From Desulfosarcina alkanivorans (GTDB lineage: Bacteria > Desulfobacterota > Desulfobacteria > Desulfobacterales > Desulfosarcinaceae): 64,000 nucleotides of DNA. Position numbers and translations under genes: made by a program. Shown here piece by piece: positions 18,451 to 26,482 of the stretch. Below the pieces are notes generated by a model. It searched no databases. It was not told the origin of the DNA and saw only the letters and a list, made by a program, of their open reading frames with translations. Position 1 is the first letter of the stretch. Every line of letters starts with the position of its first letter. The stretch covers positions 4,092,001-4,156,000 of the forward strand of contig NZ_AP021874.1 in the NCBI RefSeq assembly GCF_009688945.1. The letters are read 5' to 3'.

Positions 18451-19605
18451 TCAGGGCGTCTTTCCAGTGAGTATTGGGTCAAGATCCACATTTTCCGGCC
18501 AGTTTTTCGGAAAAGATTGTCCGGGCGCTTCCCCCCGGTGCGCTTTTTTTTCCGCAAGGCCTTTACGTTTGTATTCTTCCCTTGGTTGTTTGGGGATTCT
18601 CCCGTTCAAAATGGACTCGGATCTCAGACGCCTGCCAATCGTTTTTTCCCATTTATTGCCAAGAGCCAAAACCCGTTCTATATCTATACCAGTCTCCACC
18701 TTCATTTCATCCATCATGACTAGCATGTCTTCTAGGCTGACAAGTCCGACGATATTCGGATCTCGGTAATAGTATTCCCCTGTTCCTCTGACGGGCACAC
18801 CATCCAGGAAATTGGCGGGTTGTCCGCCGATGCCACCCATGACGCCTTCGTGGATCTCCACACCAGCAGCCATGGCGGCCAGGACATTGGCCAGCCCCCA
18901 ACCCCGTGTGACGTGAAAGTGGGCTACGTGCAGGTCGCGGTTGGGAATCTCATCCAGAACCATGGAAAAATATCGGTAGACTTGATCCGGCGGAGCTGAT
19001 CCGTCGTGGTCGGCGTGTTCGATGTCGTCGGCGCCGATACTAAGCCAGCGTTTGGTGAACTCCAGAGCGTCTTCGAAACGCGTGGGACCTGAAATCGGAC
19101 TGCCCCAGATCGTGCTTACTGTTCCGAAAACCCGAATGCCGACATCATGGCACTTTTCAATGCAACGGCTGGCTTCTTGCCAGTATTCCGGTAGAGTCGT
19201 ACCGGAATTGGCATAATGATGCTCTTCATCTGTGGACACCATCATTCCGATCCGATCCGGTCCCCAACCTTCCTTTCGACCGGCTATGGCCCGATCCACA
19301 CCGGTTTCCCTGATAGCTACACCTGTCAGTTCAATATCGTCGAAATTAATTCCTTTTCTCGACAGTCGCCGGCTGTCGCGGACCCGTTTGAACAATTCTT
19401 CAGCATCCCTGAACTGAGGCAAAAAAGCTGGGTTAGCGAAATTGGTAATCTCGAGCCGCTTGAATCCAGCCAGTATAGCTTCTTCAACATAAAATACTTT
19501 TGCCTCAGTAGGGATAAAATGCTCCTCATGCTGCAGCCCTTCTCGAATGGAAATATCGCCGACACGAACTGTTTTAGGGTAGCTCAGTTCAAATGGATTG
19601 CTCAT
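18451..19605 (-). CDS. HMG-CoA-lyase-like DRE-TIM metallolyase, copy A
   Basis: TIM-barrel pyruvate-carboxyltransferase/HMGL family protein, 384 residues. A strong site GGAGG lies 6 bases before ATG 19605. Metal and catalytic elements visible are GDISIREGLQ at 16-25 and the HFH pair in LHVAHFHVTRGWGLAN. Two changes set it apart from true HMG-CoA lyases: the RDGLQ motif is REGLQ, and the catalytic-cysine loop GGCP is GGQP (GGIGGQPANFLDG). Cleavage of HMG-CoA is therefore not assured; a related aldol-type lyase or condensation is possible. Its neighbours (carboxyltransferase, crotonase) otherwise fit a leucine-type pathway. It is nearly identical to copy B (37613-38761) except for the last 25 or so residues. 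Confidence 0.8.
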   Translation of the reverse strand: MSNPFELSYPKTVRVGDISIREGLQHEEHFIPTEAKVFYVEEAILAGFKRLEITNFANPAFLPQFRDAEELFKRVRDSRRLSRKGINFDDIELTGVAIRETGVDRAIAGRKEGWGPDRIGMMVSTDEEHHYANSGTTLPEYWQEASRCIEKCHDVGIRVFGTVSTIWGSPISGPTRFEDALEFTKRWLSIGADDIEHADHDGSAPPDQVYRYFSMVLDEIPNRDLHVAHFHVTRGWGLANVLAAMAAGVEIHEGVMGGIGGQPANFLDGVPVRGTGEYYYRDPNIVGLVSLEDMLVMMDEMKVETGIDIERVLALGNKWEKTIGRRLRSESILNGRIPKQPREEYKRKGLAEKKAHRGEAPGQSFPKNWPENVDLDPILTGKTP

Positions 19606-19675
19606 TCAGTTCCTCCTTTTCGATTCCTTGTTTGGCAATTGATGTATCCTAACGCCAACAGCTATTTCCCAGTGA
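18513..19675. repeat. Near-identical 1.16 kb direct repeat, copy A
   Basis: This stretch matches 37669-38831 with only about two single-base differences that I can see (in the CTTGGTTGTT and TTGGCGGGTT contexts). It covers most of the lyase gene, its ribosome site and the short gap upstream. The match ends abruptly on the left inside the 3' end of the gene, where the tails remain similar but diverged, and on the right at the sequence CCAGTGA (19669-19675). Confidence 0.92.
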
Positions 19676-20459
19676 AAACAGGCTTGCGTTTTTCTGCAAA
19701 GGCATCCAGTGCTTCCAGCCTGTCCTGGGTTGGGATGGTAATTTCATATGCTTTGGATTCAAGAGGCAGGGCAACACCGAGGCTGCACTGCGAACCATAG
19801 TTCAGTGCGAATTTAGCTTGCTGGACCGCCACCGGGCCGTTATCTGCAATCTCCTTTGCAAGGGCCTGCGCGGCTTTCATCAGTTTATCGGATTCAGCTA
19901 CCTGGTTGACCAAACCAATCTCCAATGCAGTGCGAGCGTCTATTCTCCGGGCGGTATAGATCAGTTCTTTTGCCTTGGCCAAACCAACGATCCTGGGCAA
20001 TCGCTGGGTGCCGCCACCGCCTGGGATAATGGCCAGACGGGTTTCGGTTAACCCCATCATGGCATCTGCAGCGGCAATTCTCAGATCACACGCAAGGGCA
20101 AGTTCAGAGCCACCGCCGAATGCATACCCATTTATTGCGGCGATCACCGGTACCCGGGCGTTCTCAACTGCTGCCATAGTGCCGCGAACCGTAGTGATAA
20201 AGCGCCGCACCTGATCATCGCTAAAACTGCGTCTTTCTTTGAGGTCTGCTCCGGCTGAAAACGATGCTTTTTTGCCTGCAAGTGGCGGGGCACCAGTTAT
20301 TATTATTACCCTTATAGACAAATCGAAATTACTTTCCTCGACGACCTGCTTGAGCGTAGTAATCATCTCCATGTTCATGCAATTCATAGCACCGGGACGG
20401 TTCATAGTCAGAATAAGCATCCCATTCGATTTCATTTCTTGTAATATGGTATCGGACAT
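19662..20459 (-). CDS. Enoyl-CoA hydratase (methylglutaconyl-CoA hydratase-like)
   Basis: Crotonase hydrating a 2-enoyl-CoA, 265 residues. Both catalytic acids are present: Glu119 in GGGSELALACDLR and Glu139 in GLTETRLAIIPGGGGTQRLP. The oxyanion segment is FSAGADLKERR. This pattern is close to AUH/methylglutaconyl-CoA hydratases. AGGAG lies 8 bases before ATG 20459. It is placed between a carboxyltransferase and an HMGL-like lyase, the order expected for 3-methylcrotonyl-CoA or related branched-acid breakdown. Exact substrate is inference. Confidence 0.88.
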   Translation of the reverse strand: MSDTILQEMKSNGMLILTMNRPGAMNCMNMEMITTLKQVVEESNFDLSIRVIIITGAPPLAGKKASFSAGADLKERRSFSDDQVRRFITTVRGTMAAVENARVPVIAAINGYAFGGGSELALACDLRIAAADAMMGLTETRLAIIPGGGGTQRLPRIVGLAKAKELIYTARRIDARTALEIGLVNQVAESDKLMKAAQALAKEIADNGPVAVQQAKFALNYGSQCSLGVALPLESKAYEITIPTQDRLEALDAFAEKRKPVFTGK

Positions 20460-20474
20460 CTGCCTTTCTCCTTA

Positions 20475-22094
20475 TTAAAATTTAAAATTTCCGAAACTCG
20501 ATTGTTGGATTGGTTTCAGCAACGAAACTTCAAAAGCCGTTGCCAGTGCATCCCTGCACATGTTGAGTGGTAAAGTGCCGTCATGGTACATGCGAGCTTC
20601 AGTGTAAAAGGGGTGTGCCTCACGAGAGTATTTATCAATCATTTCTTGCTCAAATTTCTGGAACTCTTTCTCATCTTTATTCTGACCACGTTTTTTAGTA
20701 TTGGCTCGCTCAAGAGTAGTTAAAATGTGACCTGCCGTTCTACCTGACATCACCGAGGTGCGCCCACGCATGGTATTGAATATAAAATTGGGATCATAAG
20801 CGCGGCCGCACATCCCGTAGTTGGCAGCCCCGTGGTCTGGCCCGATGACCCATTGAATTTTTGGAACATTGGCGCAAGCCCCAGCCCTGACCATATTGGA
20901 GCCGTATTTACCGATGCCGGCATACTCTTCTTCAGTACCCACCATGTATCCCGGAGAATTCTGAATATAAAGGATTGGTAATTTTTGAGTGCAGCAACGA
21001 ACGATCCATTCGGCAGCCTTGCGAGCAGATTCGACAAAGATAACTCCTATGCTGTTACTGGCAACGACTCCTATGCTCAGACCTTTGAGACGTATTTTAC
21101 CGCAAACGATATTATCACCCCGACCGGGGCAATAATTGCGTTTATATTCGCTGAACGCCGAATCATCAGCGATTGCTGCTATTACCTGCCTGACGTCAAT
21201 ACTTCGGTAAGGATCTGAGGGAAGTACTTTGTACAAGTGGTCATCAGGTACCCGGGGCAGGCGCTCAGGCTGGCGGTCTGCATATATTTTTTGAGGGGGG
21301 TCATGTGATAAAAGCTCACGAAGCTTTTCAATCCCTTCGTCTTGTGAGGTAACAAAATGATCGGCGCCACCTGAAATACTAGTGTGTATTTTTGCGCCGC
21401 CTAAGTCTTGCATAGTTACTTCTTCCCCGATTGCGGATTTGACCATTGGAGGCCCGCCAAGGAATGAATAGGCCAGCTTATCAATCATGATGGATTCGCA
21501 TGCAAGGTATACCGTATAGGCGCCGCCGGCAGTGTTGCCTCCTGTGCTTAAGGTATATTGTTTTAGGCCCTTGGCGGACATCCGGCTCATGTTGTAAAAA
21601 AACCGTCCGAACTGGTCACGGCCGGGAAATACGCGGTCTTGCATAGGCAAGAATCCACCCGCCGAGTCACCGATATAAATAGTGGGAATACCGCATCGAT
21701 CGGCAATATCCTGAGCCCGCAGATGCTTTTTACAATTGATGGGGTAATATGCACCGGCCTTGACACGGCTGTCATTGGCAATGATCATTGCCCAGTTACC
21801 GTGAATCTTACCAAGTCCGGTCGCTAAACCGGCCGAAGGGACATCTTTAGTGGTTTCATAGTCAAGGCCGAATCCGGCACCCCGGCTTAGCTCAAAAAAA
21901 TCTGTTCCAGTGTCGATTAGCTGTTGGATTAACTCACGCACAGGTTTTTTCCCCTGATGTTTAAGTCTCTCGATCTGCTTTTGACCGCCAGGGTTGTATG
22001 CTTTGTCCCAAAGGGCATGAATTTGCTTTTCTTCATTTTTCCAGTGAGCACGGTTGTTTTCAGTAATCTGTGCCTTTTTTAGGTCATCGGTCAT
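20475..22094 (-). CDS. Acyl-CoA carboxylase, carboxyltransferase (beta) subunit
   Basis: Transfers CO2 from carboxybiotin to an acyl-CoA, probably 3-methylcrotonyl-CoA or a related 3-methyl-enoyl-CoA. ATG 22094 is chosen because GGAGG stands 8 bases upstream; ATG 22109 precedes that site. The protein has 539 residues with two crotonase-like halves. N half: GDSAGGFLPMQDRVFPGRDQ and STGGNTAGGAYTVYLACE. C half: NSPGYMVGTEEEYAGIGKYG and SGRTAGHILT. It is downstream of the TetR/Com-like pair, with a terminator between, so it probably has its own promoter or depends on read-through. The biotin carrier is at 18105. A short relic of its 5' end lies at 38832-38879. Confidence 0.9.
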   Translation of the reverse strand: MTDDLKKAQITENNRAHWKNEEKQIHALWDKAYNPGGQKQIERLKHQGKKPVRELIQQLIDTGTDFFELSRGAGFGLDYETTKDVPSAGLATGLGKIHGNWAMIIANDSRVKAGAYYPINCKKHLRAQDIADRCGIPTIYIGDSAGGFLPMQDRVFPGRDQFGRFFYNMSRMSAKGLKQYTLSTGGNTAGGAYTVYLACESIMIDKLAYSFLGGPPMVKSAIGEEVTMQDLGGAKIHTSISGGADHFVTSQDEGIEKLRELLSHDPPQKIYADRQPERLPRVPDDHLYKVLPSDPYRSIDVRQVIAAIADDSAFSEYKRNYCPGRGDNIVCGKIRLKGLSIGVVASNSIGVIFVESARKAAEWIVRCCTQKLPILYIQNSPGYMVGTEEEYAGIGKYGSNMVRAGACANVPKIQWVIGPDHGAANYGMCGRAYDPNFIFNTMRGRTSVMSGRTAGHILTTLERANTKKRGQNKDEKEFQKFEQEMIDKYSREAHPFYTEARMYHDGTLPLNMCRDALATAFEVSLLKPIQQSSFGNFKF

Positions 22095-22167
22095 GATTGA
22101 ATCCTCCATAGTTTGTTCGGGGGTTCATTTGCCTCTCTTTTCGCGACTTTGTCTCACGCCGGTTATA

Positions 22168-22211
22168 ATAAAAAAAGCCGATTGCGAGGATATATTTTCC
22201 TCGAACCGGCT
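22168..22211 (-). terminator. Rho-independent terminator after the Com-like gene, copy A (degenerate)
   Basis: Leftward hairpin 22176-22211 followed by a T-tract (the A-run 22171-22176 on the given strand). The left arm AGCCGATTGCGAGGA is intact, but the right arm has lost pairing bases compared with copy B, where the 15-base stem is perfect. Termination may be leaky here, which would let the regulator transcript reach the carboxyltransferase gene. Confidence 0.75.
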
Positions 22212-22282
22212 ATCTTCGTAGCTCTGAGTAAACGTGGCGCTCTATGACGCTCGAATTATGCGTGCCTTCAGGCTTTTCAGGT

Positions 22283-22450
22283 TTATTTATGAATGGTAAT
22301 AATTTTTTTACATTTAGGGCAACGAGTTTCTATTTCTACCACATTACCACGCATCAAAAGCCTGTTACAAACAGGACAACGGTATTCCTTCTTATCACAT
22401 GTTTTCAGGTCATTTTTCACCTCAGCAGTATCCGATTTTGATTTTATCAT
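22283..22450 (-). CDS. Com-like zinc-ribbon small protein, copy A
   Basis: A 55-residue protein with two CxxC knuckles: YRCPVCNRLLMRGNVVEI (Cys25, Cys28) and TRCPKCKKIITIHK (Cys44, Cys47). Spacing and the central LLxxG are typical of the Mu-like Com family (RNA/DNA-binding zinc ribbon). Mu Com activates translation of mom mRNA; here there is no prophage or mom-like gene. It starts 39 bases after the double-TetR gene stop on the same strand and is followed by a terminator, so the two form an operon. There is no strong ribosome site. Copy B (39067-39234) differs by three silent changes and one Lys-to-Asn at the last residue, which supports selection on the protein. Confidence 0.85.
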   Translation of the reverse strand: MIKSKSDTAEVKNDLKTCDKKEYRCPVCNRLLMRGNVVEIETRCPKCKKIITIHK

Positions 22451-22489
22451 GATTTTTTAGGGCTGTCTTTTTACGCCAGCGGCCTCTTT

Positions 22490-23644
22490 TCATGAATTTT
22501 CTTTTAGTGCATCGATAAATAGGCTAGCAATTTCGTTTCTAACCTTTATAAGGTCGTAGTTCCGTTTAAAAATAATCCAAGGAATTAATATATGATCTAT
22601 TGATCCAAAAAGTAACGCCCGGCAAACGGTTGGTCTGAGTTCACTTATAAACACCCCGCTGTTTTGGCCATCCCGGATTATCCCTTGAATAATTGAGAAA
22701 ATTTTTTCCAAAATTTTGTTACTTTCTGAATAGTAGAATTTCTTATTTGGACGCAACATCAGCACCAATATTCTTGAATAATCATGATCTTCATTGTAAA
22801 AGTTGAATAAAGAATAGATCATTTTTCTGAGTTCGATTTCTGGCGAATTTCCGCTAAGTTCGTCCAGCAATTGACCTAATTTTTCCTCCGGGATATTAAT
22901 CAGTAAATTTTCTTTATTTTGATAATAATCGTAAATAGTCCCTTCTGATACGCCAGCTTGACGAGCGATTTCCATTACATTGGTATCTTTATACCCATAG
23001 CTTGCAAACAGTTTACTGGCGCAACAAATGATCTGTCGACGTTTCCGTTCCTTTTTGTTCGCGGGAGAAATAATGGTCTTTTTTCTTGTGATTGCATTGT
23101 TTATCAAATCAAACAGATGTTCAGCTACCTCAAGGGGACTGGTACCATTTTTCAAGGTCCAGTTTATTGCAACATGATCAACGGTACCAAGGATCATATC
23201 GCGTACGATGCGAGGTGGAATTGATTTACGAAAACTACCCTCGGCGACGCCTTGTTCAATGATAGTGGTAAAAATACCACTATACTGCTTTAATTTTTTA
23301 TAGGCGCTGGACTTGTAAAATTCTGGATAAGATCGCGACTCGAGGATAATCTGAATTTCCTTGCGACTGGCCGAATAAAACTTGCAGTGACACCAAACTG
23401 CCTTGCGAAGTTTGTTGATCGCACCAAGAATTCCCTCAAGGTGGTCTTTTATCCCCTCTATGCTTTCAATGAGAAACTCTTCAATAATTGCAAAAAGTAT
23501 CTCTTCTTTACTATTAAAACATGTATAAATTCCAGAGGGGGCAATTTGTGCTTCTTTTGCGATCTCAGAAATCGTTGCACCCTCGAACCCTTTCTCAGCC
23601 AAAACCCTTGTGGCTGAAGCAAGAACTATAGCTCGTTTGCTCAC
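22490..23644 (-). CDS. Tandem (double) TetR/AcrR family regulator
   Basis: A 384-residue protein made of two complete TetR units joined in one chain. Unit 1 (about 1-185) has a helix-turn-helix at 23-43 (ISEIAKEAQIAPSGIYTCF) and a ligand domain ending GTVDHVAINW. Unit 2 (about 198-384) has a second helix-turn-helix at 221-241 (VMEIARQAGVSEGTIYDYY) and a ligand domain with the parallel GSIDHILIPW. Normal TetR proteins have about 200 residues and dimerise; this one could form a covalent pseudo-dimer. The start is GTG 23644 with TAAGG 5 bases upstream. Its promoter carries palindromes fitting auto-repression. It probably senses an acyl-CoA from block A (inference). Confidence 0.9.
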   Translation of the reverse strand: MSKRAIVLASATRVLAEKGFEGATISEIAKEAQIAPSGIYTCFNSKEEILFAIIEEFLIESIEGIKDHLEGILGAINKLRKAVWCHCKFYSASRKEIQIILESRSYPEFYKSSAYKKLKQYSGIFTTIIEQGVAEGSFRKSIPPRIVRDMILGTVDHVAINWTLKNGTSPLEVAEHLFDLINNAITRKKTIISPANKKERKRRQIICCASKLFASYGYKDTNVMEIARQAGVSEGTIYDYYQNKENLLINIPEEKLGQLLDELSGNSPEIELRKMIYSLFNFYNEDHDYSRILVLMLRPNKKFYYSESNKILEKIFSIIQGIIRDGQNSGVFISELRPTVCRALLFGSIDHILIPWIIFKRNYDLIKVRNEIASLFIDALKENS

Positions 23645-23670
23645 TATGGCCTTACCCCATAACTATGAAT

Positions 23671-23732
23671 ATTGATCAATGTAAATTTAGAAATGATTTG
23701 TATTCATATTAACTTGACCTATCTTTGTCAAG
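23671..23732 (-). promoter_or_regulatory. Promoter and operator candidates for the double-TetR/Com-like operon
   Basis: On the leftward strand, -35 TTGACA (23726-23731) and -10 TATGAA (23703-23708) are separated by 17 bases. A palindrome CTTGAC-N8-GTCAAG (23713-23732) overlaps the -35 box, and ATTGATCAAT (23671-23680) lies just after the expected start of transcription. Both are plausible self-operator sites. The promoter is conserved in copy B. Confidence 0.7.
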
Positions 23733-23871
23733 CAGATTATATAAATAGCCAACTAACATAAAAAACTAAGAAAAATAAAGCTAATAATGTATAGAAAAGA
23801 GCAACAATGTTCAATATACAGCCATTACCTCCAGCAAAGCTTGAATTTCCCCCGAAATAGTGGACACTGAG

Positions 23872-24735
23872 TTAAGCAGCAAGAGGGAATGTTTCGTATT
23901 CTTGAGGCGTTGCATAATCAGGCACAGAGTGACGCCTTTTTCGGTTGTAGAAGATTTCGATATAGTAAAACAGGCTGGTGGTCGCTTATGAGCGGCTGAG
24001 GTACCGGTGATGATTCACCCATTCGGTTTTCAGCAGATGGAAGAAGCTCTCCGCAACCGCGTTATCATAACAGCTGCCCTTGCGGCTCATGCCGCAGGTC
24101 ATCATATTTTTAGTGAGCATTTTCTGGTAATCACCGGCGGCATACTGGCTGCCCCGGTCTGAGTGATGCATCAATCCCGATGCGGGGCTTTTAAGGTCCA
24201 GCGCCATCTGTAGCGCATCGATGGATAGTTGACGGGTCATCCGAGAAGAGGCAGATCAGCCGACAACCTTGCGGTTGAACAAGTCGATTACCACAGCCAG
24301 ATACAACCACCCTTCCTGGATATGGATGTAGGTGATATCACCGACTCAGGTTCGGTCCGGAGCGTCCACGGTAAACTCCTGGCTCAACAGGTTGGGTGCC
24401 ACCGGCAGGTTATGCCGGGAGTTGGTGGTCGCTTTGAATTTCTTTTGGGTACGAGTCCGGATACCGGCTTCACGCATAATCCGGGCAACGCGGTTTTGGC
24501 CGCAACGGATGCCCTCATCGGTAAGATCCCGGTGAATTTTCGGTGATCCGCAGATTCCGTGACTGGCGATATGGAGGACGCGTATTTTGTCCTCTAAGGC
24601 TCGGTTTTCAATTCTTCGAGGGCTCTCCGGTCATGTCAGCCAGGCGTAAAACCCAGAGGGGGAGACATTAAGCAACGCGCACATACGGCCTACCTTGAAC
24701 GCCTCCCGGTGATCAGCAATGAATTGGAATTTCAT
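23872..24735 (-). pseudogene. IS3-family transposase OrfB with four in-frame stops
   Basis: One continuous frame of 288 codons from ATG 24735 to TAA 23872, interrupted at codons 35 (TGA, 24631-24633), 130 (TGA, 24346-24348), 160 (TGA, 24256-24258) and 250 (TAA, 23986-23988). The DDE triad is otherwise recognisable: GDITYIHIQEGW, HHSDRGSQYAAGDYQ and NAVAESFFHLLKTEW. Two of the TGA codons replace conserved tryptophans (DRT-W-VGDIT and VVG-W-S), consistent with TGG to TGA changes. The frame length is undisturbed, so decay was by point mutation. Confidence 0.9.
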
Positions 24736-25031
24736 TTCTGATCCTCCGCAAAGTAGGCCAGCGCTTTTTTTAAGATATCGCGCTCTTCTTTTACCCGCTC
24801 CAGTTCTTTTTTAGAGTGCGAAGCTCCTGGTCGCCAGGCTTTTGCCGACCTTTGCCGGGAAAGGCGTTTTGAGGATCATCCGCCAACTGTTGCTTCCAGC
24901 GGCGCAGGACACTGTATTCAATGCCCAAATTTCTGGATGCTTCGGCAATGCTGTATCCCTTTTCTGTGATCAGCGCCACGGCTTCCTTTTTAAATTCCCG
25001 GCTGTAGCTCTTTCGTTTCTTCTTTGACCAT
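24732..25031 (-). pseudogene. IS3-family OrfA with two compensating frameshifts
   Basis: Helix-turn-helix protein of the IS3 element. ATG 25031 follows an excellent AAGGAGGT site, and the stop TGA 24732-24734 overlaps the orfB start in the same frame. The conserved middle (KSYSREFKKEAVALITEKGY, then RRWKQQLADD) is in another frame. One extra base near the start and one missing base in the A-run before KKELERVKEERDIL would restore a 99-residue protein. The A-run could also resemble a programmed slip site, but it lies in the zipper region, so mutation is more likely. Confidence 0.75.
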
Positions 25032-25110
25032 TGAACACCTCCTTCTGCCCATATACCTTGGGCTCTTCGAGGTGTCCACCAAATCGGGTAAAATGCATTA
25101 TAACGCAGGA

Positions 25111-25887
25111 TCATTTTTGATTTCCCTCGTATAAGGGCATATTGTCGATCAGCCTAACTCCGCCGCAGTGAATCGCCGCGCAACGGCGGCCTTTAAAATC
25201 CTGGACATAGTCAACCTCAAACCCATCGGCTTCTAGCAAACGGGCCACCTCCTCGGCCGGCGCTTGAGCAGCCAATATTTTCGGAAACCTGGCCGCCTTC
25301 TCACGATGCCTTTTAGACAGGTGGAGATTGCGCGAACTTATGGCCAGGCGGTCTATATCGCGAACCGTGGGACAACCAACAATGATCAAGGGCATGAAAA
25401 AAGCTTCCACCATGCCTTTGACCAACTGGAGTTGCTGCCAGTCCTTCTCACCGAAATAAGCCCGTTGCGGTCGGACTAGGTTCAATAACTTCATGACCAC
25501 GCTAAGCACTCCATCAAAATGACCGGGGCGGTGGGTGCCACACAACAGCGGGCTGACTTCGTTTTCGGAAACGCGATAACGATAATCGTCAGGATATAGT
25601 TCGCTGTAGTCGGGGAAGAAAATTGCATCCACCCCTTCAGCTTCACACAGTTTCCGGTCCGCTTCAAAGGTGTTCGGATAGTTGGCCAGATCATTCTCAT
25701 CATTGAATTGGGTGGGGTTAACGAACAGACTGATGGTACAAATATCATTGTCCTGTCGACAGCGGGTGATTAATGACTGGTGTCCCGCATGAAGCGCCCC
25801 CATGGTAGGCACCAGCCCCACATTTTGTGTTGAAGGAATCACGTTGCGCCAGTTCTGCCAGGAGCTGATACTGGTAAAGATCTCCAT
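25111..25887 (-). CDS. panC: Pantothenate synthetase
   Basis: Joins pantoate and beta-alanine with ATP to make pantothenate, the CoA precursor; cytoplasmic. The protein has 258 residues, slightly under the usual 280. VPTMGALHAGHQSLI carries the HIGH-type ATP motif, and LFVNPTQFN, FGEKDWQQLQLV and the KMSKS-equivalent region PTVRDIDRLAISSRN follow. The last is somewhat altered from the usual PTVREPDGLAMSSRN. The C-terminus VRLIDNMPL is intact, so the IS3 element 22 bases downstream did not truncate it. No panB or panD is adjacent. Confidence 0.93.
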   Translation of the reverse strand: MEIFTSISSWQNWRNVIPSTQNVGLVPTMGALHAGHQSLITRCRQDNDICTISLFVNPTQFNDENDLANYPNTFEADRKLCEAEGVDAIFFPDYSELYPDDYRYRVSENEVSPLLCGTHRPGHFDGVLSVVMKLLNLVRPQRAYFGEKDWQQLQLVKGMVEAFFMPLIIVGCPTVRDIDRLAISSRNLHLSKRHREKAARFPKILAAQAPAEEVARLLEADGFEVDYVQDFKGRRCAAIHCGGVRLIDNMPLYEGNQK

Positions 25888-26099
25888 AGTTATCCTACGC
25901 GTCTATGATTGTAATAATTCAGCGAGTTATGATTCATATGACGAAATCGTATGCTTGGACATTCAACTGCCATGTGGTATCTCAATTTCCTGTAGGGCAA
26001 TATTGAATCAGCCCGACAACAGGGTTTTAAGCGGCTTAATCACTATACAAACACTGCGTCCTTGCACACTTCACAACTTTCGAATGTCAGACGACAGAG

Positions 26100-26210
26100 C
26101 TAAACAACAAAGATAGCTTCCTTATCGGCAACCATTGGCGTCAATGTCAGCGTGATCAGCTCGGTAAATCCTTTGTGTCCCCCGGCTTCCAACCCCTCCG
26201 TTATCAAATA
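26100..26210 (-). pseudogene. Relic of a nitronate monooxygenase/2-nitropropane dioxygenase-type gene
   Basis: A 36-codon leftward stretch between two stops encodes YLITEGLEAGGHKGF and continues to a TAG at 26100-26102. GxEAGGHxG is the flavin-phosphate motif of nitronate monooxygenase/FabK-like enzymes. Nothing before or after matches the rest of the family, so this is a fragment. The remainder of 25888-26482 holds no gene that I can support. Confidence 0.5.
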
Positions 26211-26482
26211 TTATAAAGAATAGCCGTGTTAGTGAAGGTCATCCAGAAAAATAGACATTAGGTTCAAATAGCCATTGCAGATGTTCAGGTAGTAAAGGTA
26301 TGGATTCTAAAAAAATGCTAAAAAAGGAAATCCGGAACCTCCATGTGAATAACCATAACACTCAATGAGTCTGGTTGCCTCTTCATTATCCAAGTTTACA
26401 AATGACTCCATATGGTCCTCCTCCAAAAACATCTTCACCCGGGTCCATGTATGGGTTCAATGCACACTGATAAATTGAACTT

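Larger units (their letters stand above)
23851..25088 (-). mobile_element. IS3-family insertion sequence, decayed
   Basis: Ends are marked by imperfect inverted repeats: 23851-23868 (CCCGAAATAGTGGACACT) and 25071-25088, matching at 14 of 18 positions with the core GTGGACAC shared. Inside, leftward, are orfA then orfB, joined by an ATGA overlap, the usual IS3 layout. Both frames are broken, so the copy is immobile by itself. It lies between panC and the upstream region of the double-TetR gene, just outside the block A/B duplicated segment. Confidence 0.85.

Noticed and set aside
22244-22441. Rightward 65-codon frame over the Com-like gene (also at 38854-39225)
   Set aside because: Antisense shadow; the leftward frame has the CxxC motifs and a silent-biased substitution pattern between copies.
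23872-24735. TGA read as tryptophan
   Set aside because: Intact genes in the window, such as orfA, dctQ and AtuA, use TGA as stop, and the IS also has a TAA and frameshifts; simple decay explains it.
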